This document shows, in pieces, positions 11,433-26,773 of a DNA stretch of 64,000 nt. The notes under the pieces are model-generated. The model was given only the letters and a program-made list of their open reading frames with translations. It was not told the origin of the DNA and searched no databases. This DNA comes from Paracamarosporium sp. OC-R06-R3 (lineage: Eukaryota; Ascomycota; Dothideomycetes; Pleosporales; Didymosphaeriaceae), in NCBI GenBank assembly GCA_019828545.1, contig JACVRA010000354.1:52539-116538 (forward strand). The letters run 5' to 3'. Position 1 is the first letter of the stretch; the number at the start of each line of letters is the position of its first letter. The translations under genes and the position numbers were made by a program.

Positions 11433-13232
11433 TCAACCCCCATTGACACCATTCACATTGTTCACATCCTTCTTTCCCGTAATCTGATTCAGTTTGCCTT
11501 CATTGCCCTTGAATTCACCCCGCTCGACCATTTTCTTTTGCCACGGCAAAGCTTCCTTCGCCGGCACCGCAGGACCTACCTCACCGCCGTCTCTCCTCCG
11601 CTCCTTCCATTCATCTACATCCCTCTTCTCTATAAAGTTTCCATGCAAACCTAGCCTTAGTTTGACTGGTAAATGCACAGCGGCAAGCGGTCCTTGACTC
11701 AGATTCTGCGCATCAAAGATGAGTATATCATTGCGTAACACATCAAGATGGTTCAACAGGGCCATAAGGTAGCCTTCTCCTTCAGCGGTGGAGCCTTCTT
11801 TGGGTACGAATACAGATTCTTGGAACGTGCATGTAGGGCCAGCCCACCATGTATCTTTTTTCCCTGTGTCCCACTCGTAGTGGCCTATGACGTTGAACAA
11901 GCCTCCCGCTGGAGGTCCACATTTCTGAAAGTCGTAAGGCTTGGAAGGGTCAATATTGCACTGCCAGAAGTGGTTGTACTTCTTGGTTAGTACGCGGTCA
12001 TCCACGCGAGAGAACTCGCCGTTGATGCCGTAGATCCGTGCAGGTTGAACGCGTGTATTCGTTGGAGACTTAGGATCGAAGACCCAGCGGTAGGTATCAG
12101 ATACAAGCTTGTTTCGTTGAAGGAGAGTGGTTGGCGTGGGTGTTGGCGTGTCGGGTGGGAAGAAGAAGAACACGTTGTCCGAGGCTACAGTGAGATCGCA
12201 CACAATATGGCCGTTGTCGTCTTCATAGCTGCCTGCTACGTGACCATGAAACCCTACAAAAGTCAGTGGACTCTTATCACTACCATCAAATTCTCAGAGA
12301 TACGTACCATTGTCTGCACGAAGCCATACAATGTCTTCAGGCTTACCATTGCGACGCGGAACAATGCCATACCACTGATCTTCATTCGGATCCCACGCAA
12401 ACTTGTTTCCGCCTCTCTTCAGACGCTCTTCGTTGACTTTTATAGGTGTCAATGGAAGAACGAGATAGTTCTTCGTGAGAGCGCAGTCATGTATCATGCC
12501 GCAAAAAGGTGCCTTGTACCAGCACTCTTCCGTCTTCTTCCCATCTTTATCAATAGTGTAGACGACAATATCGCAGCTTGCATCGTGCCCATTGTCACCA
12601 GCTTCGTATCCAAAGCAGACCATTTCGCCAGTATCAGGATCGAATTTCGGGTGCGCGGTGAATGTAGGCGACAACACTTGCCCATCGAAGTCGTACCGGC
12701 CAATTGTTTCCAATGTTGTGGGGTCCATTGCAAAGGGCGGTCCGTCTTCCTTCGTCGCTAGCAGCACGCCTCGCCAAAAGATGATGTTGGTGTTTGATGC
12801 AGTCCTGATGATACCTTTCACCATCTCATTGTCTGTATATGGGTTCCTATATTTTCCTAGAAGGGCTCTTCTTGCGGTTCTTTCCGCCTTGAAACGATCG
12901 GTGTGCACGAAACGTTGCTTGAAGTCAACATGTCCATTTTCAAATTTGAACGCTGATACTGAGCCGTCGCCATTGAAATGTATGTCTTCTTCGAACAAAG
13001 GTGGGAATTGGTGGTCTGGCTGCACTCGATAGAATGTTCCATTGATGTCTTTTGGTATTGAGCCTGTAGTCTCGCATTCGAATATATCCGCTTCCAAACG
13101 CGATGGCTTGTTGAATCCCTGAAAGAAACCAGTGTCAGGGAACTTCACCTGATCACCTGATTGGTTTCCTTCATGGTAAGCTGGTGGAGGTGGAGCAGCT
13201 AGTGAAAAGATGTGCGCCATGATGGAGAACAC
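11433..13232 (-). CDS. Carotenoid/stilbene cleavage oxygenase (RPE65 family)
   Basis: Two exons, 13232-12308 and 12253-11433, with a 54-bp phase-1 intron, give 581 residues (or 577 from a second Met four codons in). The four iron-binding histidines of the family are visible: FTAHPKF (H194), MIHDCA (H248), GFHGHV (H311) and LGLHGNF (H512). A Tyr in FYRVQ and a Lys in [11 protein letters not shown] sit where lignostilbene/resveratrol-cleaving members (bacterial NOV1, Neurospora CAO-1) carry their phenol-binding Tyr and Lys. There is no signal peptide, so it is probably cytosolic. I infer cleavage of the central double bond of a 4-hydroxystilbene or similar phenylpropanoid to two aldehydes rather than carotenoid cleavage. 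It shares a divergent promoter with the decarboxylase gene, which carries two CGG-N10-CCG sites. Confidence 0.88.
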
Positions 13233-13437
13233 TAGTATAGATGAATGTGGACTTGAAATCCGGTGTTAGATATAGCGATATAAATCGTTGGAAACAGCAT
13301 GGAGAGACATCAGACTATGCTGTCTCGCGATAGAATGTACTGTAGGTCTTGGCTCTGCAAGGCGTTTAGCAAAACCCGGACGATGTGGGGAACGGGTAGC
13401 GCGCGGGGTAGCCAGCCGTGAATGCGAATGTGTATGC

Positions 13438-13453
13438 CGGCTATATAGGACCG
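13438..13453. promoter_or_regulatory. CGG-N10-CCG site 1
   Basis: CGG at 13438-13440 and CCG at 13451-13453 with a 10-base spacer CTATATAGGA. This is the inverted-triplet geometry bound by dimeric Gal4-like Zn2Cys6 proteins. Confidence 0.5.
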
Positions 13454-13480
13454 ACGAGAGCTGGTGCAGAACTGAGGGGT

Positions 13481-13496
13481 CGGTAAAATGAAACCG
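13481..13496. promoter_or_regulatory. CGG-N10-CCG site 2
   Basis: CGGT at 13481 and ACCG ending at 13496, spacer of 10 between the triplets. It lies 43 bases from site 1 and extends the symmetry to CGGT-N8-ACCG. Confidence 0.5.
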
Positions 13497-13715
13497 CAAT
13501 TTCTGCGAAGGAGTCTAGTGTGCATGGCCACTTAGCGCCGGTATATCGCCATGAATGGAAGTAGATGCTGTGGGGTTGGATTTGGCTTTAGCTTGCACTG
13601 TATGGAGCGGCCATCGGTGCAGAGACGGAAATACATCCCACACAATTGCTCTTCAACCTTAGTATTATAATTCTTCTTTTTCAATCAGAATTGACTCACG
13701 AACCCACGAACCAAG

Positions 13716-14843
13716 ATGAAAGGCACAATAGCGGTTGAAGAGGCCATCATCGACCTGGCTGGCGTCGAAGCGCATTCGTTTGCGCAATTTCAAAACCTCA
13801 TGCGTCCAGGCAGCGACCCGAGCACCGGGCTCTCAGCTCACGAAAAACGTCTTCTCGACATTCATGATGAACGTTTAAAAAACATGGACGAGCATGGTGT
13901 CGAGTATATGCTACTTTCACTGACATCGCCAGGCGCGCAAGGTGAAGCAGATGCAGAGAAAGCAAAGGAAGTAGCGAGGGTTGCGAATGACTACCTCGCC
14001 GGTGAAGTGAAGAAAAACCCTAAAAGATTTGGAGCTCTGGCGGCGCTTTCGATGCACAATGCGAAAGACGCAGCTGACGAGTTAAGAAGAGCAGTTACGG
14101 AGCTGGGCATGTTTGGTGGTCTGGTGAACGACTTCCAATCCAAGGGTGTAGATGCAGAAGAGAAGATATATTTCGACACGCCAGATTATAATCCATTTTG
14201 GGAGACAGTCCAAGAGCTAGATGTACCAATATATTTCCATCCTCGATATGCGATACCGCAGGATTTGACGGCTGGCACCAAGTACGGCGATCGGAAGCAT
14301 TTGCTTGGCGCCGGGGTGCAATTTCACCTAGATCTGAGTTGGCATCTATATGCAATATGTTCTTCCGGTATCTTCGATCGTTTCCCAAAAGTGCAGATCG
14401 TTGCAGGGCATCTGGGTGAAGGGTAAGTAGAGCGGCTCTTGTTTGGAGAATGCTATGCTGACGGAAATAAAGTATACCTTTCAACCTGTGGAGAGCCAGC
14501 CACTGGATCAACCATCCATTCAAACGTGGTTCGCGACCAATGAAAGAGGATTATAGCTACTATTGGTCGCACAACGTCAACATTACCACCTCTGGAAACT
14601 ACAACACAAGAGGGCTGAAATACTGTATAGAAGAAATTGGTCTTGATCGATGTCTATATGCGATTGGTAAGTCGAGGTTTCAAAAAGGAAGAGCGAGCTA
14701 CTGACAAGGTCAAAGATACCCCATATGAGACGGTTGAGGAGGGTCAAAATTGGTGGAAATCGGTAGATTTACCAGAAGAACAGAAGGAAGCAGTCGCTCG
14801 GAAGAACGCTATCAGACTGTTCAAGCTTCCTCTTGAAGAATGA
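13716..14843 (+). CDS. Amidohydrolase-2 family hydroxybenzoate decarboxylase
   Basis: Three exons (13716-14422, 14473-14666, 14716-14843; introns 50 and 49 bp) give 342 residues, the usual size of 2,3-dihydroxybenzoate and gamma-resorcylate decarboxylases of the ACMSD superfamily. Family signatures are the N-terminal GTIAVEEA with metal ligand Glu8, the RFGALAALSMHN block, YFHPRY with ligand His175, AGHLGEG near residue 230, and YAIDTPYE with ligand Asp301. These cytosolic enzymes remove CO2 from ortho-hydroxybenzoates without a cofactor and may run in reverse. The likely substrate is an acid produced by the neighbouring dehydrogenase. The gene is divergent from the cleavage oxygenase and convergent with the SnoaL-like gene (282 bp apart). 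Exact substrate cannot be read from sequence: salicylate, 2,3- or 2,6-dihydroxybenzoate are all used by relatives. Confidence 0.9.
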
Positions 14844-15125
14844 CCGGATATCGGGCCATAAGAGCAATGACTTGAGATTGGTCAGTACAAAGAGGGAAAT
14901 GTAAAGAAAGTCTAGAATTCTACACTTGGTTGGCAAGCCTAACTTTTCCCTTGTTGCCTAGGCCTATATTTGAGTTGGTAGGAACATCCGAATCTTTCCC
15001 ATGTAACCTTAATCGGTCTGCGATACAAGATACTTCTATTATGCATGCTATTATGCCTAGTATGTGAACAATCACGTGAAGAACAATAAGTGAGGGCAGT
15101 TTTGTATCAAGTAGATTCGATATTT

Positions 15126-16004
15126 TCATGCCTCAGACTTCGGTTTACTCAAAACCAAAGCTGGCGTGCTTGTACTTGGATCTTCGCCATACTGCGGCGC
15201 TCTTAGATCGTCATCTGCGACCTGCTTCCCAGTAATGGGGTGTGCGTAGTGGAAGGGAACTACGCGAGTATCTGGCCAAAGCATTGGATTCTCGCATAGC
15301 TCGTTCGGGCCTGCAGGGTCTTCGGGGTATGTCTTCGACATGAAAGGCACGTAATTGGGCTTGGTATGGGACCAGCCCTTCTCGAAGGTGCCATGCCAGA
15401 ACGGGAAGTACCTCAGCCTGAAGATTTTCCATACACCGTCTTGCTTGATGTACTCGTTTTCATAGACACCCCCCTCCCACCATTGAACTAGCCCACGGGG
15501 ATGGGTATCTTTGATGCTGTCGTGCGTACCGGCGGACATCATGCTACGAAAGCGACCTTTGGCGCGTGTGCCCTCAGCATTGATGTCTACGATACCCTGA
15601 ATCTGGGGATGATCAAGGAGAAAGCCATGTACAGGGCCATTGCGGCCGTTCACAAAGGCTTGAGCGAAACGACCAATGTAGAGTCTCTCCACGCCCTCCT
15701 TGCCATTGTAGCGGCCTCCGAGGAACTCTACGCAAGTATCGGGATGATCGGCGAACAGGTCAGCAACCTATAGGGATCAGCCAATTGCTTGATTCGTGGG
15801 ATTTTTGCTCTTACCTCTCTGTACAGGCACTTGTCGAGATAGTAGCCGTACGTGTATTGGAGCTTCCTCACATCTTCTTGAGCTTTTGCTCGATTAACCT
15901 CGGCTGATATGGATGACTAAGCGCTGCCACTCACACTTGACCAACGACACCTCCTTCTGGAGCTGAGCAACCAGCTGTTTGAGCTCTTCAATTTCGCTGC
16001 CCAT
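15126..16004 (-). CDS. SnoaL-like (NTF2-fold) protein
   Basis: Three exons: 16004-15935, 15882-15815 and 15767-15126, giving 259 residues. A short N-terminal coiled-coil-like segment (MGSEIEELKQLVAQLQKE) precedes a SnoaL_4-type domain recognised by the LQYTYGYYLDKCLYREVADLF block and later FVNGRNGPVHG and YENEYIKQDGVWKIFRLRYFPFW. The first intron is ambiguous. Donor GTGAGT at 15934 can splice to an acceptor giving a 52-bp intron (favoured by size), or to one giving an unusually short 31-bp intron and seven extra residues. NTF2-fold relatives include dehydratases, cyclases and small hydroxylase partners; homologues occur often in fungal aromatic catabolic clusters, but the reaction is unknown. 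It shares a divergent promoter with the aldehyde dehydrogenase. Confidence 0.82.
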
Positions 16005-16544
16005 TGTGGTCGAATGATCTCGAGTACGTTTTGGGTGCAGAATGGCTTGCAAGCTGACCTTCTTAAGCTGCTTCTTTGACGCTCATCGCGTCGCCTGGTA
16101 TAGCTGCAACGCCTCTGCCTCCAGCTCTTTTCCCATTTCGTCCCAAGCTCGCGGCTACGGTGCTCATCCATTGGACCGGCAATTAGTTGACAAGGTATAA
16201 CGTCTTATCCATAGCGGTCGTATATGACCGATGCCACAGCGATCGTGGCGGGGTCAAGTGGTAGCGCGAAGACGTAGTCACACCCCACCTCAATGTGGGG
16301 TCTTGCGTCCAGCCTTGCAAACTTCCTAGTATCCTTTGCACGAAGCCTACCACCTTATACATGCAGCTGTGGAGCCCTGCGGCAGTACCGATTTTGTGGC
16401 AGTGGCACTGACGTCCTTCCGCTTTCGTCCTTTGTACGTCTGTCATTTTTGCAATCACCAGCTTCTGTGAAGAGATCTCGATAGCTGTACCGCATTGAAC
16501 GATTATTGACACTTGTCATTGTCGAAGGCGACAACATCGGCAAG
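16005..16544. promoter_or_regulatory. Divergent promoter, SnoaL-like / aldehyde dehydrogenase
   Basis: 540-bp region between two oppositely oriented cluster genes. It contains one strong CGG-N10-CCG palindrome at 16215-16230; no other gene is seen. Confidence 0.6.
16215..16230. promoter_or_regulatory. CGG-N10-CCG site 3
   Basis: CGGTC (16215-16219) and GACCG (16226-16230) form a perfect 5-bp inverted repeat around GTATAT. Triplet spacing is the same 10 bases as sites 1 and 2, and CGGTCGT recurs in the regulator's upstream repeat. Confidence 0.55.
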
Positions 16545-18357
16545 ATGGGACTTCCAGAGAACATCGAAACTCGCCTTTTCATTAATGGGGAGGTTCGTGC
16601 TCAGTCAATATATGAGTTGATACTTGCTCATTGGATATAGTTTGTGGAGGCTTCCGATGGGAAAACATTCGACATCACCAATCCAGCCACACTGAAGCGT
16701 GTCGCAAAAGTCCATGAGGCATCTGAACAAGATACGGATCGAGCAGTCGCGTCAGCCAAAGCCGCTTTTCCATCATGGTCGGCTCTTTCACCAGCCCAAC
16801 GAGCACCATACTTCAAGAAGCTTGCAAGCCTAATCCGAGAAAACAACGATGAACTGGCTGCTCTTGAAGCTGCGTCCATGGGAAAGCCTGTCGGTACCTT
16901 TTTTGACGGCTTTGCCGCCGCTGGCAAATTCGACCACTACGCAGAAGCCGGACACACCGTCCAGGGAACGACCAGTAAGTGCACATTCAGTTACTAACAG
17001 TGGCATTCGTGATAACACCAATTACAGGTGTACAGACCCCTGGGTTTCTAAACCTAACATTACGCCAACCGTACGGTGTCGTGGCTGTAATCATTCCCTG
17101 GAACGTTCCTCTTCTATTCTTGGCAGGCAAGGTTGCTCCTGCGCTAATAGTTGGTAATACGGTCGTGGTGAAGAGTAGCGAGAAGGCCCCCTTGACCGTG
17201 AGTCGTTCAGCCACAACTCCTCGCCCTGTACTCACATAATCCAGTCTGCGAAGTTAGCCACGTTGGTCCAGAAGGCAGATTTTCCTCCTGGTGTTTTCAA
17301 TATTATTACCGGATTTGGCAATGTAGGTAATCCTATGATGACTTCGGACGTAAGTAAGACTGACCGGATGCCTGTTGTAGGTCAGTGGATCTATCCTCAG
17401 CCACCATATGGATGTACGCGCTCTTTCGTTCACTGGCTCCGGACGCACCGGTCGACTCATCCAAGCTGCTGCTGCAAAGTCCAATTTGAAGCAGGTCTAT
17501 CTTGAACTGGGAGGCAAGTCACCCGCAGTCATTTTTGAAGATGCCGATCTTGAAAAGGCTGTCAAAGAGACCGGCTATAGCGTCCAATCGAATAGTGGAC
17601 AAGTCTGCATGATGAACTCACGCATATACGTGCAAGACACTATTTTCGACAAGTATCTCAAGCTTTTCAAAGACTATCTCACAACCAAGGTACGTCTGTT
17701 TGCGTTGTAGTGCAATAGTACGCTTGAAGCGACTGGAGTTGTTCATCACCAGTAATCAGAAGTGTTGTGGGTGTTGAGGGGTACATGCCATTGTGCTTCT
17801 TCGCTTGTCAACACATTTACTAACTCCTATTCCTACTTTAGGTAAACGTAGGCAATCCGTTAGAGAACGGCATCAATCACGGGCCTCAGGCAGATGAAGT
17901 TCAACACAAAACCGTACTTCGGTATCTGGAGATGGGCAAGCAGTCCGGCGAACTAGTCATTGGCGGCTCAGCCCCTTCGGACCGAGAAGGCTACTATATC
18001 CAGCCAACGATATTCACCAATACTCCAGAAGATGCCCAAATCATGAAAGAGGAAATTTTCGGGCCAGTGGTGAATATCAATGTTTTCAAGTCAGAAGAAG
18101 AAGTACTAGCGAAAGCGAACGACACCGAATATGGGCTGTACGCAGCAGTCTACACAAAGGATATCAGCCGTGCGTTACGATTCGCAAAAGGTCTCGAGGC
18201 TGGCACAGTTGGCGTCAACTGCACGAGTCCTACGACTGGAGTGAACGATACACCCTTCGGTGGCTACAAATCCTCCGGTACAGGAAGAGAAGGAGAGCCG
18301 TTCTACTCATTGAGCAACTTCCTTGAAACAAAGTCAGTTATCATCAAACTAGACTAG
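16545..18357 (+). CDS. Aldehyde dehydrogenase (aromatic aldehyde type likely)
   Basis: Six exons: 16545-16592, 16641-16974, 17028-17197, 17245-17322, 17381-17689 and 17842-18357, all GT-AG; total 484 residues, the normal family length. Key features are [10 protein letters not shown], the nucleotide-binding FTGSGRTGR region, the general base in YLELGGKSP (Glu252) and the catalytic cysteine in [11 protein letters not shown] (Cys286). The EEIFGPVV and C-terminal [11 protein letters not shown] blocks are also present. It oxidises an aldehyde to an acid with NAD(P)+ in the cytosol. Position next to a stilbene-type oxygenase and a hydroxybenzoate decarboxylase suggests hydroxybenzaldehydes as substrates (inference). 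The junction at 17322/17381 uses a GTAGGT donor, weaker than the others but needed for the conserved reading. The last intron is longer (152 bp). Confidence 0.92.
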
Positions 18358-18787
18358 CTTTTAGCTCCCACTGTCATTCAGGAACAATTACCCAGTAAGC
18401 TGCTTAAGCGAATTCGCATAGTATGCGTAAGGTTTGCCTAGTCTTCTGCTGTGCAACATTGCTTTAGCGATGCCAATCGACGGTCTGCCCAGCGGTCAGT
18501 AGGCAATGAAACTTTAATGAAACGACCGTCATCTGCTTCGGTCGTGAGGCTATCCATTTGAGTATTAGCCTGATACTGCGGGCTCGGCTCATGTCAATCG
18601 CCCCTGGCTAAGCGCCCCCACATTTATGAACAGCCCGGAATCCCCGCATTATCCCCAACAACAGTTTTTTGACGCCGGGCTGACTTTCCTATCATCGTGC
18701 AACCCTCCGCCGCTGATACCTTTATCCAATAATATCAAGCTTGGTGACTGATCCGGGTACGGCGTCGGGCCCGACTGTCGCCCGAAT
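18358..18787. promoter_or_regulatory. Upstream region of cluster regulator
   Basis: 430 bp between the dehydrogenase stop and the regulator start, containing dehydrogenase 3' sequence and the regulator promoter. It includes an everted repeat of CGGTCGT and a GC-rich stretch near 18750 with several CGG/CCG triplets. Confidence 0.45.
18522..18545. promoter_or_regulatory. Everted repeat ACGACCG-N10-CGGTCGT
   Basis: Perfect 7-bp arms (18522-18528 and 18539-18545) separated by 10 bases, placing CCG and CGG triplets in everted order about 245 bp before the regulator start. The CGGTCGT half site is identical to the left part of the palindrome at 16215. Confidence 0.45.
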
Positions 18788-21305
18788 ATGGCCGAAGCTT
18801 CGGCTTCAACGGTCCATGGCCTACAGCAACCCATGCGAGGCCCTGGCACCCACCGCGTGCATAGTAGCTGCGACAGATGTCGGAGCAGGAAAACAAAGGT
18901 ACGGACCTGTTCTCTGTCGCGAGATGCCCAGACACTAACCACACTAGTGCATTGATCCAGGTGAGCAGGGATTTTTTCTGGCGTTGTGCGAACGTGTGGG
19001 GGCTCACGGCATAACAGTACCTGGGCCATGTCGATACTGTGCGCGTACTGGATCAGTATGCCAAATAGCGACGCCTCGCCGGAAGCGGCCTTACTACCAT
19101 GTCACCGAAGAAGAGTATCAGTGCTCAATGCGTATATTGGAACACTTCTTTCCTGATCGTGAACTTAATCTGGTATCGCTTAGACAGATTGCCCAAGATG
19201 TCGTCGATGGAAGGCTTGTGGGGTCAGTGACCGAAGGCGAGCCGCTGCCTTCGGTCAGTGAAGATACGACGCCGGACGAAGGGGAGATCTCGCAAGAAGC
19301 AGAGCCCGTGTTAGATTCGGTGAATGATCTGCATGAGCCGCTAGGGACCATGATGAAAGATTCCAATGGCCGATTTCGTACGTGAGTGATCAGCTTTGCA
19401 TGTTCGCCTGCTAAAATACGGTAGGGTATGTTGGCGCACACTCGGACATCTCGTTCAACGCAGCTGTCTGCTCAATGGGCAGAGAGGCAGAGGCAGAGGT
19501 ACGGAAAAATCCGAACATCATCGGACCCCCTAGAATTGGACTCTACCCTCCACCTCTACCCCAAACTTCGACTAACGAAAGTGGATCTCCTGGACGCTCG
19601 TTCTTTCTACCCCGGCGCGAACTCTGCGATTACTACGTCTCAAGGTTTCTTGAGGATGTCCACTGTACACATTGGTTCTATTCGATAGAACAATTCTTGT
19701 ACCGGGTGGATTGCACCTATACTGGGAAGTCAGGCAAGTTGAGTGATTCGTGGATGTGCTCGCTATATGCCATTCTGGGACTGGGTGCCGCGAACTATGA
19801 AGAGCCAAGTGGACAGTCACCATTACCTCCTGGGTCCCCTGCTGCCTCTGACGAGAAATCATCGGAGGACTATATTGCACTCGCGAAAGATCTCTTACCT
19901 GCGGTCCATGATGAAGCAGATATCGATAGCATTCGTGCATTAGCAATCATGGTGAGTATATACACCAAAGATCTCTAGGGTGCTTAGTAATCTGTGATCC
20001 GCGAAAACGCGTCTAAGCTGGCTTCAGGCTTTTGGTTCTTCCGCTTTAATGGTACTCTAGTATGTATGACTGACTGGCAACCTTTTAGAGTATTGCATTG
20101 GAAAACCTCTGCTCAAGAACAACTTCATACCTCTACATGGGTGCAAGCATCCAGATAGCGTATTCGCTCGGGCTACACCGGGATTCGATAACCGATTCCG
20201 GTGCTTCGATGGAGCGAGAACAGAACCGTCGTATATGGTGGACACTCTTTACACTCGATCTGGAGATTGCCTCAAGGGGTGGGAGTCCAACCTTGATCGA
20301 CGAGCGACATTTGAGAATTACCACGCCTTTACCCTCTGAGCAGGTAGATTTCCCTGAAACTTGGCCCTTCAACCCACTCATCACATGCAGATATTATACC
20401 CTGGAATGCACACTCCACTGTCATGGCTCAGTACATCCGTCTCTCTCTGTCGCTTGAGGCGCGAAATCATCCAAGCAGTTTACACAGAGCGCTTCATGAA
20501 TTCCCGCATCATATCATTCACCACCGTATCTAAGCTGCTTTTTTCTCTACAAGGATGGCAGCAGCTCATGCCACCACATCTCAAACACGACGTGCCCGCT
20601 CCACCAACGCACAAGCGCGCCGTCGCAGTCCTACACCTCCAGTACTGGAGCTCCACCGTCCTGCTCTGCCGACCATTCCTACTATATCTAGTCTTGAAAC
20701 ACAGCACACTCGCCACCAGCAAGAAAATCTGGTTCGAACGCATGGGCAAGACGTGCATCGACGCAGCGCAGAAGAGCCTGGGTATACTCCAGCAGATGGC
20801 GGCAGACAACGTGCTTTCCAGCCTTACCGCTTTCGACAGCACATGCTTTCTTCGCCTTGTCATGGTATTCGTCCTCGCGTTTGCACACACAAAGATGCCG
20901 CAGTACCGCTCGCACATCGAGACTTCCATCTCCCTCATGAAAAGCCTAGAGCAGATAGGCTTCAGCAAGATGGTGGCAGAAGAGACGCCATTACGGCTCG
21001 CTGATCTGGGTATTCCGATTGAGACGAAAGAAGGCAACACCAGTGTGCTGTTAGACGACGATTTGATAGCGCAGCTATGGGGTAATTTTGATCCGTAAGT
21101 TTATCTTTGTAGACAGTGAGAAAGACAGACTAACTTGTGGAACAGAAATTTCATGACTCCTCTGCAAACACAGCAGAGTCTGGACCTGGCGTTCGACGAC
21201 TCGAACTATTCCGATCTGAACTCCGAGATGTTGCAGCTCACGAATCTAGATGACTCAATTGTCATCGATGCATCGCAGGTTTATCCACACTACGACTTTC
21301 GCTAG
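18788..21305 (+). CDS. Zn2Cys6 regulator, likely pathway-specific
   Basis: Seven exons (18788-18898, 18948-18960, 19018-19377, 19425-19951, 20089-20343, 20391-21094, 21146-21305) give 709 residues. The zinc cluster spans residues 28-56 (C-x2-C-x6-C-x7-C-x2-C-x6-C) and is split by two introns that flank a 13-bp exon encoding the CIDP core, a pattern common in ascomycete activators of this type. The Fungal_trans domain follows, with SLGLHRD, NRRIWWTLFTLD and a PLPSEQ-ILYPGMHTPLSW junction that supports the 47-bp fifth intron. The C-terminal end is Asp/Asn/Leu-rich. It sits at the end of the five-gene cluster, and the CGG-N10-CCG sites in both divergent promoters fit a Gal4-like dimer, so I infer it activates the cluster and possibly itself. 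Confidence 0.88.
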
Positions 21306-22349
21306 CGAGGTGGTCATAACATATACATATGCTTATTCAAGATCTATAGCGAGGCACATACCAATGCTGCATGCAACCGAGCAAGCACCCCCAGTGCGCA
21401 CTCGCGCTCTGCCATTGGATCTGCCAAAAGCTTCCCAGCACCCGTTCGAGTCACGAATAATTACGAGCCTCGCACCGATTTGTTAACTATCTGTTTTTTT
21501 ATTGACTAAAATTCGGCGCAGGCCTGGGTACAAAACCCGGTAACAGAAAAGCGGTTTCCCTTTGTTGTCTATATGATGGCATGAATCCACCAAATGCTGT
21601 CCTTCAAGCGGGCATGCATAACCCAGCATATTTTGGAAGCTTCAGCAGCGACCGGAAGCGCCTAACAGTCACGAGAGGAAATTAAATGAGTAGTATAACC
21701 GTGTATATATCATAATCACGCGAATATAAGAGAAACCAGGACGAATGCAAGAAACAACCGTTTGCTTCATCGATACGAATATATGTTATTGAATAATCCA
21801 AGCTTGGAAAAATGCCGTGGTTTGCCTCAGCAACCTGCATTTTGCTACCAGAGGCTACTGTCTCACGCATGAGCTCACGTCGATACTTATTTCTCAATGC
21901 TCACTTGCCTCACGAATCAGCCAGCATACATTTAGAACCAAGACTTCAGCTCAAAGAAGAGCAACCGTAGATTCATACTACACACCCAGGTCAACGTGAC
22001 TTCCCATCCACGTGCTACCCTATATAACCCTATACTATTCCAAACTCCTATTGCATGTTTGACAAACACGCCCAGGCGCCTCATAGAACGATAGCCATAC
22101 GCATTAACCGTTGAAACGGGCCCACCAAGGCCACCACTACGACCGGAACATGAATGCACACACGCAGTGGCCAACGACTTGATTGCAATGACTGGGAACA
22201 AAGAAAAAAAGCGTAAACCCTTGTTTAGGGTGCGTACTTCCATACTCGTACAAATAAAGCAACGTCATCAGCACCTAAACGCCAAATACTATGTAAACAG
22301 GTAATACCCTGATTAAACGTTGGTTCTGCTGAGTCGGTCACAATCCTTA
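21306..22349. other. Intergenic region between convergent genes
   Basis: About 1 kb between the 3' ends of two convergent genes. Only short, domain-free frames; presumably 3' UTRs. Confidence 0.5.

Positions 22350-26773
<4,424 letters not shown>

Larger units (their letters stand above)
13233..13715. promoter_or_regulatory. Divergent promoter, oxygenase / decarboxylase
   Basis: 483-bp shared upstream region of two oppositely oriented genes of the putative aromatic cluster. It holds two CGG-N10-CCG palindromes and a TATATAG core lying inside the first of them. Confidence 0.6.
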
